A stretch of DNA of 64,000 nucleotides, taken from contig NZ_CP048834.1 of the NCBI RefSeq assembly GCF_012971745.1, positions 3,534,001 through 3,598,000 of the forward strand, read 5' to 3'. The position numbers were made by a program, and so were the translations under genes. Below are positions 16,583 to 25,061 of this stretch, piece after piece; positions within the stretch are counted from its first letter, which is position 1; the number at the start of each line of letters is the position of its first letter. The notes beneath the pieces are model-generated. The model was given only the letters and a program-made list of their open reading frames with translations, was not told the DNA's origin and ran no database searches. This stretch comes from Starkeya sp. ORNL1. GTDB lineage: Bacteria; Pseudomonadota; Alphaproteobacteria; Rhizobiales; Xanthobacteraceae.

Positions 16583-17959
16583 CTACCCGAACCGCTCCGC
16601 CAGCAGCGCGTCGAGCGCGCGGATGGTCTGCGCCTCGCCGCCTTCCGGCCGGGCCGGGCGGGAGGACGGGTTCCAGGCGTAGATGTCGAGATGCAGCCAC
16701 GAAGTGGCGCGCTCGACGAAGCGCTTGAGGAACAGCGCCGCGGTGATGGAGCCGGCAAAGCCGCTGCCCGGTGCGTTGTTGATGTCGGCGATCGGGCTGT
16801 CGAGCATCGACATGTAAGGCTGCCAGAGCGGCAAGCGCCATGAGGGATCAGCCTCGCGCGCCGCGTGGCGGGCAAGGTCGGCGGCCAGCGTCTCGTCGTC
16901 GGTATAGGCCGGCGGCAACTGCGGGCCGAGCGCAACGCGCGCGGCGCCTGTTAGCGTCGCAAAATCGATGATGAGGTCCGGCGCTTCCTCGTCCGCCAAA
17001 GCCAGCGCATCGGCGAGGATCAGCCGGCCCTCGGCATCGGTGTTGCCGATCTCGACCGAGAGCCCCTTGCGCGAGGCGAGGATATCGCCGGGGCGGAAGG
17101 CGGTGCCGTCGATCGCGTTCTCCACCGAGGGAATCAGCAGACGCAGCCGCACCGGCAAGTCGCGCGCCATCACCATCAGCGCGAGGCCGAGGGCATTGGC
17201 GGCACCGCCCATGTCCTTCTTCATCAGCAGCATGCCGCTCGACGGCTTGATGTCGAGCCCGCCGGTGTCGAACACCACGCCCTTGCCGACCAGCGTCACC
17301 TTAGGGTGCGCCGGGTCGCCCCAGACAAGGTCGATCAGCCGCGGCGCGCGCGGGCTGGCGCGGCCCACCGCATGGATCATCGGGAAGTTGGCGGCGAGCA
17401 GATCGTCGCCGGTGGTCACGGTGACGGCAGCGCCGAAGCGGGCGGCAAGCGCTCGCACTGCCGCCTCGATCTCCGCCGGACCGAGATCGTTGGCCGGGGT
17501 GTTGACGAGGTCGCGGGTCAGCGTCACCGCCTCGACGGTGCGGCGGACTTCAGCGATATCGACGCCGTCCGGAACCACGAGGCGCGGCTTCGCGCCGTTA
17601 TGCTTGCGGTAGCGCTCGAAGCGGTACGCGCCGAGCGCGAAACCGAGCACGGCGAGACGCACATCGGCCGGCGCCTGGGCAATGCTGTAGTCGCCCTCCG
17701 GCAGCGCCCCGGCGAGCTTGCCGAAGGCCAGCGGATCGTCGGCGTTCTCACCCTGGCCGAACAGCACGCCGGCAATGCCACCCTGATCGTCGGGCAGCAC
17801 CAGCACGGCGCCGCGCTCGCCGCGAAATCCCGACGTCTCGGCAAAGGAGGTGGCGATCCCCGGCAGGCCCGCGATCGCGCCGCGCCAGTCCTGCGGGCCG
17901 ACCGCGAAGATCGGGCGCGGCTGCCGCGCCTCATCCTTGAGGATCAGACGGTCGGTCAT
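16583..17959 (-). CDS. Leucyl aminopeptidase family protein (M17)
   Basis: A cytosolic metallo-aminopeptidase of family M17, 458 residues, that removes N-terminal amino acids from peptides. The C-terminal catalytic domain (about 165-455) shows the M17 signature NTDAEGRLILADAL, with metal and active-site residues also in VGKGVVFDTGGLDIKPS and MKKDMGGAA. The N-terminal domain is the usual divergent one. GGAG lies 8 bases before ATG 17959. The gene stands alone, ending at a family B palindrome. It could process peptides imported by the Yej-type transporter, which is inference. Confidence 0.92.
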   Translation of the reverse strand: MTDRLILKDEARQPRPIFAVGPQDWRGAIAGLPGIATSFAETSGFRGERGAVLVLPDDQGGIAGVLFGQGENADDPLAFGKLAGALPEGDYSIAQAPADVRLAVLGFALGAYRFERYRKHNGAKPRLVVPDGVDIAEVRRTVEAVTLTRDLVNTPANDLGPAEIEAAVRALAARFGAAVTVTTGDDLLAANFPMIHAVGRASPRAPRLIDLVWGDPAHPKVTLVGKGVVFDTGGLDIKPSSGMLLMKKDMGGAANALGLALMVMARDLPVRLRLLIPSVENAIDGTAFRPGDILASRKGLSVEIGNTDAEGRLILADALALADEEAPDLIIDFATLTGAARVALGPQLPPAYTDDETLAADLARHAAREADPSWRLPLWQPYMSMLDSPIADINNAPGSGFAGSITAALFLKRFVERATSWLHLDIYAWNPSSRPARPEGGEAQTIRALDALLAERFG

Positions 17960-18041
17960 GGCGGGAGCTCCGAAATAAACGCCGGGAAAGTCGCGCCTTC
18001 CGGCCTAGCACGCGGTTAGGCGGGGCGGAAGACGGGCGATT

Positions 18042-18062
18042 TTAACCGACCATTAGGGTTAA
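18042..18062. promoter_or_regulatory. Possible CtrA-type palindrome upstream of the TPR lipoprotein gene
   Basis: TTAACC and GGGTTAA arms face each other across 8 bases, giving TTAA-N7-TTAG, close to the CtrA consensus TTAA-N7-TTAA. It is about 95 bp before ATG 18155. In Caulobacter, CtrA controls pilus genes, which would suit a TadD-like product. The match is imperfect and unsupported by other data. Confidence 0.25.
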
Positions 18063-18154
18063 TGTTCCATGAAGGAGGGCAAGGGGAGCCTGGCGCCGCG
18101 CTTCGCCCGTTACCGTTTGGACGGGTGAGCAAGTGGTGCCGACCGGAGGTCGTC

Positions 18155-18973
18155 ATGCGTTCCATTGCGTCCCGCCGCGCCGCTGGCGTTGCGCGTCTTG
18201 CGGCCGTCGCGCTCGCCTGCGCCGCGCTCGGCGCCTGCTCGACGAGCCAGCGGCCGGTCAGCGGCGATGTCACCGGCTCCATTCCCCAGGGCCCCGGCGC
18301 CAACCGCGCCCAGCTCTCCGACCTGCAGAAGCGCTACGAGCAGAATCCCGGCGACGCCCAGACCGCGATCGCCTATGGCGCGGCGCTGCGTGCGAGCGGC
18401 CAGCGCGCCCAGAGCGCAGCGGTGCTGCAGCAGGCGGCGATGCGCAATCCGAAGGACACAGCAGTGCTCGGCGCCTATGGCCGTGCCCTCGCCGATACCG
18501 GCCAGCTCCAGCAGGCGCTCGACGTGCTCTCGCGCGCCCATACGCCCGATCGGCCGGACTGGCGCATCCTCAATGTTCAGGGCGCAGTGCTGGACCAGAT
18601 GGGCCGCAACGCCGAGGCGCAGGGCTATTACGAGACGGCACTGCGGATCGCGCCGGGCGAGCCCTCCGTGCTGTCCAATCTCGGCCTGTCCTATGCGCTG
18701 GCGAAGGACCTGCCGCGTGCCGAGGCGACGCTGCGGCAGGCCGTCGCCAGCCCGAAGGCCGATGCCCGGGTACGGCAGAACCTTGCCCTGGTACTGAGCC
18801 TCGAAGGCCGCATCGGTGAAGCCGAGAGCCTCGCCCGCGCCGACTTGCCGCCCGGCGAGGCGCAGGCCAGCATCGATGATCTGCGCCGGATGGCGGCAAG
18901 CTCGAAGGCGGCACCGACGCAAGCGTCCGCGCCGACCTCCGGCGCCAAGGTCGCGGCGCTGCCGGCAGAGTGA
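18155..18973 (+). CDS. TPR-containing lipoprotein, TadD-like
   Basis: A 272-residue envelope protein with tetratricopeptide repeats. The signal ends in a lipobox (VALACAALGACS), so it is predicted to be lipid-anchored. Repeats run from about residue 50 to 225, with TPR-type spacing of Ala, Gly, Tyr and Pro (YEQNPGDAQTAIAYGAALRA; LALVLSLEGRIGEAESLARA). TadD lipoproteins of Flp/Tad pilus systems have this layout and act as assembly scaffolds. No other tad gene is in the window, so the role is uncertain. GGAGG 6 bases before ATG 18155 fixes the start. The Ala/Ser/Lys-rich C-terminus is probably disordered. Confidence 0.78.
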   Translation: MRSIASRRAAGVARLAAVALACAALGACSTSQRPVSGDVTGSIPQGPGANRAQLSDLQKRYEQNPGDAQTAIAYGAALRASGQRAQSAAVLQQAAMRNPKDTAVLGAYGRALADTGQLQQALDVLSRAHTPDRPDWRILNVQGAVLDQMGRNAEAQGYYETALRIAPGEPSVLSNLGLSYALAKDLPRAEATLRQAVASPKADARVRQNLALVLSLEGRIGEAESLARADLPPGEAQASIDDLRRMAASSKAAPTQASAPTSGAKVAALPAE

Positions 18974-18987
18974 GGCTTATCGAAGCC

Positions 18988-19089
18988 GTCATCCCGGAAT
19001 GGCCGTCAGGCCATATCCGGGATCGCGTGAAGTCCTGCGCTTCACCTTCTTACGATCCCGGCTCTCCGGTTCGCTGCGGCCGGGATGAC
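18988..19089. repeat. Dispersed palindromic repeat, family A (copy 3)
   Basis: Outer arms GTCATCCCGG and CCGGGATGAC, with inner ATCCGGGATCGCGTGAAG and TTACGATCCCGGCTCTCC segments as in the other copies. It lies between the convergent TPR and histidine phosphatase genes, where it could terminate both. Confidence 0.8.
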
Positions 19090-19135
19090 GACGCAATGGA
19101 ATGAAGGCCGGAATGACGGCAGATGAGCTGGTAAA

Positions 19136-19726
19136 CTAGGCCATCGCCATTTCGAACGCGCCGTTTTCCACCAGATAGACGGCCCCTTGGCGCACCGGCT
19201 GCTCGGTCGCCTGGGCCTCGGGCATGCCGGCCAGTGCGTGCAGCAGCACCCGCACCACGCCGCCATGGGTGACGACGACGGTGTCCTGCGCGATATCGGC
19301 TATGGCGGCGAGCACGCGCGCCATCAGCATGGCGTAGCTCTCGCCGCCGGGCGGCACATAGTTCCACGGATCGGCATCGCGCGCGGCGACACTCACCGGG
19401 TCGCGGCGCCGCAGATCCGGCCAGGTCGAGCCTTCCCAACGGCCGAACGAGACCTCCTTCAGCCGATCGTCGCGGCGGAAACTGTCGGGCGGCAGGCCGA
19501 GTTCGGAGCGCAGGATCGCCATGGTCTGCGCGGCGCGCCCCAGCGGGCTTGCGACATAGCCGAGGGGGAGCGGATCGCCGCTCAGCCGCTCGATGACGCG
19601 GGCGGTCTGTGCCGCCTGCTCGCGGCCGAGATCGTTCAAGGGAATGTCGTGGCTGCCTTGCAGCCGACCGGCGAGGTTCCAGTCGGTCTCGCCGTGCCGG
19701 ACCAGGAAGATGCGGCGCTTGCTCAT
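19136..19726 (-). CDS. Histidine phosphatase family protein
   Basis: A 196-residue member of the phosphoglycerate mutase-like histidine phosphatase superfamily. The catalytic RHG motif is FLVRHGETDWNLAGRLQG (His about residue 11). The second His is in TVVVTHGGVVRVLLHALAG near residue 155, and AAQTARVIERL is a family feature. Such enzymes act on phosphosugars, alpha-ribazole phosphate or other phosphoesters; the substrate is not evident. It overlaps the upstream gene by 4 bases (ATGA), so the two are translationally coupled. Confidence 0.87.
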   Translation of the reverse strand: MSKRRIFLVRHGETDWNLAGRLQGSHDIPLNDLGREQAAQTARVIERLSGDPLPLGYVASPLGRAAQTMAILRSELGLPPDSFRRDDRLKEVSFGRWEGSTWPDLRRRDPVSVAARDADPWNYVPPGGESYAMLMARVLAAIADIAQDTVVVTHGGVVRVLLHALAGMPEAQATEQPVRQGAVYLVENGAFEMAMA

Positions 19727-20292
19727 CGGGCGGGGATGGCCACCACGTGGGTGTAGCTGAGCCCCTTATGCGGATAGGCAACCCGCAGCGTGGCGCTGGT
19801 GCCGCCGCGTGGCGGACGGCCCCTATAGGTCACGCGCCAGCCTTCGACCTGCCGGCCGAGGCAGTAATGGGAGCCGCCGTCCGGCCGCGTCGCGGTAAAG
19901 TGGCCGAGATCGAAGCTGAGCTTCCCTCCCGCGGGGGGATCGAGCACGGTTATCTCGGGCGCCTGCTCCATCTGGCACAGGCGGTCGACGGTCGCGGCCG
20001 CGAACACCAGATTCCCCTCTCCCCCGCCGGTGAGGTAAGCGAGCTGGGCAGGGTGCTTCGCGCCGTTGTCGGGGCTCACATAATCCGGATAGATCATGCC
20101 GCCGAAGCCGAAGATGCGCTCCCACAGCGGGTAGGTCTGGAAATCCGGCGGCGGGCCACGATCGATCTTCGACCGCGGGTAGACGGTGACCGAGGATTGC
20201 GCGAGGGCAAGATCGACCGACGCCGCCAGCATGGCGAGCGCCGCGCCGGCGATGGCAAGACGCGAAGCGAGGGAAACCGGGGCCGACGACAT
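19723..20292 (-). CDS. Conserved exported protein of unknown function
   Basis: 189 residues. The N-terminus SSAPVSLASRLAIAGAALA leads to a likely signal peptidase site near LALAQ, so the protein is probably periplasmic. The mature part is rich in Pro, Gly and aromatics (RGPPPDFQTYPLWERIFGF; VSPDNGAKHPAQLAYLTGG) with one pair of cysteines (DRLCQME and HYCLGRQ) that could form a disulfide. I do not recognise a family. ATG 20292 is selected because GGAG lies 8 bases upstream; the frame is open to 20328. Its last 4 bases overlap the histidine phosphatase start. Confidence 0.7.
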   Translation of the reverse strand: MSSAPVSLASRLAIAGAALAMLAASVDLALAQSSVTVYPRSKIDRGPPPDFQTYPLWERIFGFGGMIYPDYVSPDNGAKHPAQLAYLTGGGEGNLVFAAATVDRLCQMEQAPEITVLDPPAGGKLSFDLGHFTATRPDGGSHYCLGRQVEGWRVTYRGRPPRGGTSATLRVAYPHKGLSYTHVVAIPAR

Positions 20293-20320
20293 CCGTGTCA
20301 CTCCAGCTCGGATTAAAATC

Positions 20321-21148
20321 TCAGTCACGCTCGAGCGTGAGATCGGGCGCTTCGGGATTCTTCATGCCGACAATATGATACCCGGCATCGACATGATGTA
20401 CCTCGCCGGTCACAGCCCGGCCGAGATCGGACAGCAGATACATGCCGGCATCGCCGACCTCGTCGATCGTGACGGTGCGGCGCAGCGGCGCGTTCAGTTC
20501 GTTCCACTTCAATATGTAGCGGAAATCGCCGATGCCGGATGCGGCGAGCGTCTTGATCGGGCCGGCGGAAATGGCGTTGACGCGGATATTCTTCGGGCCG
20601 AGATCGGCGGCGAGGTAGCGCACGCTCGCCTCCAGCGCGGCCTTGGCGACGCCCATGACATTGTAATGCGGCATCCACTTCTCGGCGCCGTAATAGGTCA
20701 GGGTCAGCATCGAGCCGCCATTGGTCATCAGCTTCTCGGCGCGCTGCGCGACCGCGGTGAAGCTGTAGCAGGAGATCAGCATGGTGCGGCTGAAATTCTC
20801 CGCGGACGTATCGATGTAGCGCCCGTCGAGCTCGTTCTTGTCGGAGAAGGCGATGGCGTGGACCAGGAAGTCCAGCCCGCCCAGCACGCGCTCGGTCTCG
20901 GCGAACACCGCATCGATGCTCGCCGGATCGGTGACGTCGCAATGGCCGACCACGGCGGCGTCGAGTTCGCCCGCCAGCGGCTCGACACGCTTGCGCAACG
21001 GCTCGCCCTGATAGGTGAAGGCGAGCTTGGCGCCTTGCGCGTGAGCCGCCTTGGCGATGCCCCAGGCGATGGAACGGTTATTGGCGACGCCCATCACTAG
21101 GCCGCGCTTGCCGCTCATGATGCCGCCCGATGCCATGCCCTGAGTCAC
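20321..21148 (-). CDS. fabI: Enoyl-[[18 protein letters not shown]] reductase, FabI type (copy 2)
   Basis: A second NADH-dependent enoyl-ACP reductase, 275 residues. It has GLVMGVANNRSIAWG at the nucleotide-binding end and the active-site group LTYYGAEKWMPHYNVMG followed by VAKAALE. Compared with copy 1, the loop before the second Tyr is YYGAEKW instead of YGGSTRV, which is nearer the enterobacterial FabI pattern (YLGAERA). The start is put at GTG 21148, which has GGAG 9 bases before it; ATG 21136 and ATG 21118 are alternatives. It is monocistronic, followed by the exported hypothetical gene, and lies far from other fab genes. Confidence 0.92.
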   Translation of the reverse strand: MTQGMASGGIMSGKRGLVMGVANNRSIAWGIAKAAHAQGAKLAFTYQGEPLRKRVEPLAGELDAAVVGHCDVTDPASIDAVFAETERVLGGLDFLVHAIAFSDKNELDGRYIDTSAENFSRTMLISCYSFTAVAQRAEKLMTNGGSMLTLTYYGAEKWMPHYNVMGVAKAALEASVRYLAADLGPKNIRVNAISAGPIKTLAASGIGDFRYILKWNELNAPLRRTVTIDEVGDAGMYLLSDLGRAVTGEVHHVDAGYHIVGMKNPEAPDLTLERD

Positions 21149-21261
21149 GCGCTGCCGCTCCGTCCGAACTTCACCAACCCAATGCGGGAAGGTTCCTATC
21201 GCACAGCGGCAAGGTGCGCTCAAGCGAGGCGAAGGGAGACGTTGCGCCAATAGGATACGGC

Positions 21262-21358
21262 GTCATCCCGGCCGAAGCGCAGCGCAGAGCCGGGATCGTA
21301 GGAAAGTGCAGAGCCTCAGCCTGTCCCGGATACCGCCTGGCGGCGGTTCAGGGATGAC
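21262..21358. repeat. Dispersed palindromic repeat, family A (copy 4)
   Basis: Arms GTCATCCCGGCCGAAGCGC and GGTTCAGGGATGAC with internal AGAGCCGGGATCG. The right arm is more diverged than in other copies (ccgcctggcggcgg hairpin replaces the usual end). It lies between the fabI copy 2 start and the dnaJ-family stop. Confidence 0.75.
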
Positions 21359-21395
21359 ACCAATAGGCCAGGCAGCGGGCAGGCGGCGCCGACGC

Positions 21396-22409
21396 TCACT
21401 CCCCGCCGTCGCGGCGGCGGCGCATCAGCGCTTCGAGCTCGGCGTCGGGCGTGTCCGGCAGCGAGACGCGCACGGTGACCAGCAGGTCGCCATTCTCGCT
21501 GCTGCCCTCCTTCGGCAGCCCCTTGCCGCGCAGGCGGAAGGTGCGGCCGGAATTGGTCCAGGCCGGGATCGACAAGTCGACCGCGCTCGCCAGCGTCGGC
21601 ACCCGTACCTTGGCGCCGAGCACGGCGTCGGCGAGCGGCACAGGCAGATCGGTACGCAGGTCCGTGCCCTCCACCCGGAACTGGCGATGCGGGGCATAGG
21701 CAACGACGACATAGGCGTCACCCGGCGCGCCGCCGAACGGGCTCGGCTCGCCCTGCCCCTTCAGGCGCAGGCGATAGCCCTCGGCAACGCGGGCCGGCAC
21801 CTTGACCTCGACGGCGCGGCCGTTCGGCAAATGCACCTTGACGGGGCCGCCTTCGACCACGCGCTCAAGTGGCACCGGTACGCTGATCTCGATGTCGCCG
21901 CCGCGCGTCGCGTGGGCATCCGCGCCACCCGGGTGGCCGCCGGCTTGGCCCCGTCCACGGCCGAAGCCGCCGAGAATGTCGGAGATGACGTCGTCAAAGC
22001 CGCCGCCGTGGCCGCCTCCGCCTTGCGCGCCGCCGCGGCGCATGCCCTCGGGGCCGAAGGAGAAGCTCTCGAAAATGGTCTCGCCCTGCGGACCCTGGCG
22101 GAAATTGCCACCCTGCTGGCCGCGGCGGAAGCCGCCAAAGCCGCCCGGGCCACCGCCGCCGGCGCCGAAGCCCTCGAAGCCACGCGGCTTGCCCTCGGCG
22201 TCGATCTCGCCGCGGTCGAATTGCGCGCGCTTGTCCGGCTCGCCCAATATCTCATAGGCGCCGTTCAGCTCGGCAAACTTCTCCTGCGCCTTCGGATCCG
22301 TGGTGTTCGCATCCGGGTGCAGCTTCTTCGCGAGCTTGCGAAAAGCACGCTTGATCTCGTTCTGATCGGCGTTCTTGGCGACGCCGAGCACGTCATAGGG
22401 GTCGCGCAT
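21396..22409 (-). CDS. DnaJ/CbpA-like co-chaperone
   Basis: A 337-residue J-domain protein. The J domain (1-70) holds the HPD motif in AKKLHPDANTTDP, which stimulates the ATPase of Hsp70/DnaK. A Gly/Phe/Arg-rich segment (about 85-160, FGGFRRGQQGGNFRQGPQGE) follows, and then two DnaJ C-terminal substrate-binding domains (about 170-330). There are no zinc-finger CxxCxGxG repeats, so this is a type II/CbpA-like protein rather than DnaJ itself. It is probably a nucleoid-associated or general stress co-chaperone. The C-terminus ends in RRRRDGGE. Confidence 0.9.
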   Translation of the reverse strand: MRDPYDVLGVAKNADQNEIKRAFRKLAKKLHPDANTTDPKAQEKFAELNGAYEILGEPDKRAQFDRGEIDAEGKPRGFEGFGAGGGGPGGFGGFRRGQQGGNFRQGPQGETIFESFSFGPEGMRRGGAQGGGGHGGGFDDVISDILGGFGRGRGQAGGHPGGADAHATRGGDIEISVPVPLERVVEGGPVKVHLPNGRAVEVKVPARVAEGYRLRLKGQGEPSPFGGAPGDAYVVVAYAPHRQFRVEGTDLRTDLPVPLADAVLGAKVRVPTLASAVDLSIPAWTNSGRTFRLRGKGLPKEGSSENGDLLVTVRVSLPDTPDAELEALMRRRRDGGE

Positions 22410-22481
22410 GGATATCCGTCTCGGCCGGCGGTTCCGGTCTGTCGCCGCTCATGTAGGCATGGTGTTGCAGCAGCGCAACGG

Positions 22482-23024
22482 TCAGGTCCGCTGCAGGAGC
22501 CTCGCCTGATCGACCTTCCAGGCGCCGCTGCGCCCCTTGCGACAAGCCTCGCCCTGCAGCCAGCTCTCCTCGCTGTCGCGCACGAAGCTCATCAGAAACT
22601 CCCGGCAGCTGGCGCCGTCACGCTGCGCCAGCTCGCCGATCGGGGTCACGGTGCCGCGCGTGGCGCTGGCGAGGTTCTCCCAGGGCACGCTCGGCGCGCC
22701 GGTCTTGGTGCGCAAGGCTTCACCCAAGGCCAGGCGGGCAACGGCCCAGTCGCCGGAGGCGACACCTTCCGGCACCGGCTCGCTTTGCAGCGAGGCCGGC
22801 TTCACCGTGGCCGAGCCGGTGACGATGTCGTCGGGCATCGCGCTGAAGCTGGCACAGCCAGCTGCCATGGCACCAATGCCCGCGACGAGGAGGAGCTTCA
22901 GGACTGGGCGGATGTCATGCGGGTATTTATATGACCACAGATAAGTGCTTCGTGTCCGAGACTTCGTCGCCACCGTTCGCCGCCCGCAAACCGGCGCCGG
23001 GATTTCTCCCCAGCGCACAACCAT
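22482..23024 (-). CDS. 17-kDa surface antigen (RT0821/COG4520)-like lipoprotein, start uncertain
   Basis: The recognisable protein begins with a lipoprotein signal, [20 protein letters not shown]. It continues with features of the RT0821/17-kDa outer-membrane antigen family: [26 protein letters not shown] and [13 protein letters not shown]. Coordinates give the longest ATG-started frame, 180 residues. The lipoprotein signal starts near residue 38 (about base 22913), and no ATG, GTG or TTG occurs just before it. The upstream 37 residues overlap divergent pdxH by 94 bases. The true start may be non-canonical (CTG 22940, ATC 22913), or an ATG in another frame (CGCATGACATCC) may point to a small frameshift. 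Confidence 0.6.
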   Translation of the reverse strand: MVVRWGEIPAPVCGRRTVATKSRTRSTYLWSYKYPHDIRPVLKLLLVAGIGAMAAGCASFSAMPDDIVTGSATVKPASLQSEPVPEGVASGDWAVARLALGEALRTKTGAPSVPWENLASATRGTVTPIGELAQRDGASCREFLMSFVRDSEESWLQGEACRKGRSGAWKVDQARLLQRT

Positions 23025-23659
23025 TCGACGTGATGATGGAAACCCGAGAAGAGTTAATTTCCGGTGATTTCACCGGCGCTACGGAACCGTTTCTGCTGTT
23101 CGAGGAATGGTTTGCCGAAGCGAAGGGAGCGGAACCGAACGATCCGAACGCCATGGCGCTGGCAACCGTCGATGCCGACGGCCTGCCGGACGTGCGCATG
23201 GTGCTGCTGAACGCCCGCGACGAGCGCGGCTTCGTGTTCTTCACCAATTCGGAAAGCGCCAAGGGCGTGGAGCTCGGCGGCCAGCCCAAGGCCGCCGTGG
23301 TGTTCCACTGGAAGTCCCTGCGCCGGCAAATCCGGGTGCGCGGGCCGGTGGAGCAGGTGAGCGCGGAGGAGGCCGACGCCTATTTCGCCACCCGCCCCCG
23401 CCTGTCGCAGATCGGCTCCTGGGCCAGCCAGCAGTCGCGCCCGCTGGAAGGACGCTTCGCGCTGGAGACGGCGGTGGCGAAGGTGACGGCGCATTATGCG
23501 CTCGGCACCGTACCGCGCCCGCCGCACTGGAACGGCTACCGCATCCGCCCGGTGCAGATCGAATTCTGGGCCGACCGCCCGTTCCGCCTGCACGACCGCA
23601 TCATGTTCCGGCGCGACACCGTGGGCGGTGCGTGGAGCAAGACACGGCTCTATCCGTGA
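22931..23659 (+). CDS. pdxH: Pyridoxamine 5'-phosphate oxidase
   Basis: The FMN enzyme that oxidises pyridoxine/pyridoxamine 5'-phosphate to pyridoxal 5'-phosphate. The conserved core from about residue 50 ([27 protein letters not shown]) and the C-terminal [17 protein letters not shown] and WSKTRLYP are standard PdxH signatures. The FMN-contact region [19 protein letters not shown] is present. The ATG at 22931 gives 242 residues, about 25-30 more than usual. ATG 23033 would give a typical length (208). No convincing ribosome site distinguishes them, so the start is open. Confidence 0.9.
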   Translation: MTTDKCFVSETSSPPFAARKPAPGFLPSAQPFDVMMETREELISGDFTGATEPFLLFEEWFAEAKGAEPNDPNAMALATVDADGLPDVRMVLLNARDERGFVFFTNSESAKGVELGGQPKAAVVFHWKSLRRQIRVRGPVEQVSAEEADAYFATRPRLSQIGSWASQQSRPLEGRFALETAVAKVTAHYALGTVPRPPHWNGYRIRPVQIEFWADRPFRLHDRIMFRRDTVGGAWSKTRLYP

Positions 23660-23689
23660 GCTAGATAGATTCCCAACCCAGAGATCCTG

Positions 23690-24445
23690 ATGGCACAGCC
23701 TCAAGCTTCCAACCAGCCGCGCCGTACGCTGCTGCTTACCGGTGCCTCCCGCGGCATCGGCCATGCGACGGTGAAGCGCTTCTCGGCGGCAGGCTGGCGG
23801 GTCATCACCTGCTCGCGGCACGCCTTCCCGGAGAATTGTCCGTGGGAGATGGGGCCGGAGGACCATATCCAGGTCGACCTCTCCGATCCGGCGGACACAC
23901 TGCGGGCGGTGGAGGAGATCAGGCAGCGGCTCACCTCGGGCGAGTTGCACGCCCTCGTCAACAATGCCGGCATCTCGCCGAAGAGCAAGGGCGGCGAGCG
24001 GCTCGGCACGCTCAATACGCCGGAGGAAGACTGGCGCCGGGTGTTCCAGGTGAATTTCTTCGCGCCGATCCTGCTTGCCCGCGGCCTGCTTGAGGAGCTG
24101 AAGCGCACCCATGGCGCGGTGGTGAACGTCACCTCCATCGCCGGCTCGCGGGTGCATCCCTTCGCGGGGGCGGCCTATGCCACCTCCAAGGCGGCGCTGG
24201 CCGGGCTGACCCGCGAGATGGCGGCCGATTTCGGCCCGCTCGGCGTCCGGGTGAACGCCATCGCGCCGGGCGAGATCGACACCTCGATCCTCTCCCCCGG
24301 CACCGAGAAGATCGTCGAGCAGATCCCGATGCAGCGGCTCGGCACGCCGGACGAGGTGGCGAAGATCATCTATGTGCTGTGCACCGAGACCTCGTCCTAT
24401 CTGAACGGCGCCGAGATCCACATCAATGGCGGGCAGCACGTCTGA
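23690..24445 (+). CDS. SDR family NAD(P)-dependent oxidoreductase
   Basis: A classical short-chain dehydrogenase/reductase of 251 residues. The cofactor motif TGASRGIG is near residue 18, NNAG at about 100, catalytic Ser in VTSIAGSRVHP, and Tyr-x3-Lys in AAYATSKAALAGL. The C-terminal TSSYLNGAEIHINGGQHV is typical of 3-oxoacyl-ACP reductase-like SDRs, but the substrate cannot be assigned. It lies 30 bp after pdxH on the same strand and may be cotranscribed; the link to B6 metabolism is only positional. Confidence 0.88.
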   Translation: MAQPQASNQPRRTLLLTGASRGIGHATVKRFSAAGWRVITCSRHAFPENCPWEMGPEDHIQVDLSDPADTLRAVEEIRQRLTSGELHALVNNAGISPKSKGGERLGTLNTPEEDWRRVFQVNFFAPILLARGLLEELKRTHGAVVNVTSIAGSRVHPFAGAAYATSKAALAGLTREMAADFGPLGVRVNAIAPGEIDTSILSPGTEKIVEQIPMQRLGTPDEVAKIIYVLCTETSSYLNGAEIHINGGQHV

Positions 24446-24472
24446 GCGGCGCTTGGCGTGGGCATCCTTCGA

Positions 24473-24562
24473 GGCCCGGCGTCACCGGGCGCCTCAGGAT
24501 GAAGTCGTTCTTTCAAGAACCACGTCATCCTGAGGTGCGAGCGTAGCGAGCCTTGAAGGATG
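24473..24562. repeat. Dispersed palindromic repeat, family B (copy 2)
   Basis: Outer arms CATCCTTCGAGGCCC and GAGCCTTGAAGGATG; inner arms GCGCCTCAGGATGAAGT and ACGTCATCCTGAGGTGCG. It fills the gap between the convergent SDR and DUF2000 genes. Confidence 0.8.
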
Positions 24563-24580
24563 CTCACACAGAGCGTCATT

Positions 24581-24988
24581 TCACGGGTGCAGCCGCGCGC
24601 CCTTGGTGGCCTTGTCGACGTCCTTCTTCATGCCGCGCAGCGCCAGCCCGACCAGATCCGGGGCATCGGCCGGCTCGGCCTTGAACGCCGCGCGATTGGC
24701 CGCGTCGTGGCCGGTCTCGAACATCGCCCGCACATAGGCGGCGCGCGTCAGGCCGCGCTCGATCGCCTGCGCATAGGCCCGGCGCATCACTTCCGGCGTC
24801 GCCGCGAACACCAGCATGGGTTGGCCCAGCAGGCGGGCGTGCCGGCGGCCGGCGGCGTCCTCATAGGGCTCACCCATGGCTTCCGGCGCCGCCCCGGCAA
24901 TGCCGGTGGCGAGGAAGGCGGTGACGTTCAGCTTCTGCCAGACGGCGAGATCGTCCAGCACGAGGATCGCGACCTTGGTGTCGAACAT
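24581..24988 (-). CDS. DUF2000 domain protein
   Basis: A 135-residue protein of the DUF2000 family. It starts FDTKVAILVLDDLAVWQKLN and includes ATGIAGAAPEAMGEPYEDAA and YAQAIERGLTRAAYVRAMF, matching that family's pattern. The function is unproven. The fold is related to peptidyl-tRNA hydrolase PTH2-like proteins, from general knowledge of the family. ATG 24988 is used; the open frame runs to 25153 but that part overlaps the divergent regulator. The gene is divergent from an Lrp/AsnC regulator 73 bp away, the arrangement expected for a gene controlled by that regulator. Confidence 0.8.
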   Translation of the reverse strand: MFDTKVAILVLDDLAVWQKLNVTAFLATGIAGAAPEAMGEPYEDAAGRRHARLLGQPMLVFAATPEVMRRAYAQAIERGLTRAAYVRAMFETGHDAANRAAFKAEPADAPDLVGLALRGMKKDVDKATKGARLHP

Positions 24989-25061
24989 GGCGATTGACCG
25001 AATGTGATAAGGTGAAGCGATATCTAGGCCGAACCATCGTCGGTCGAAAGGTCCGCGACCC

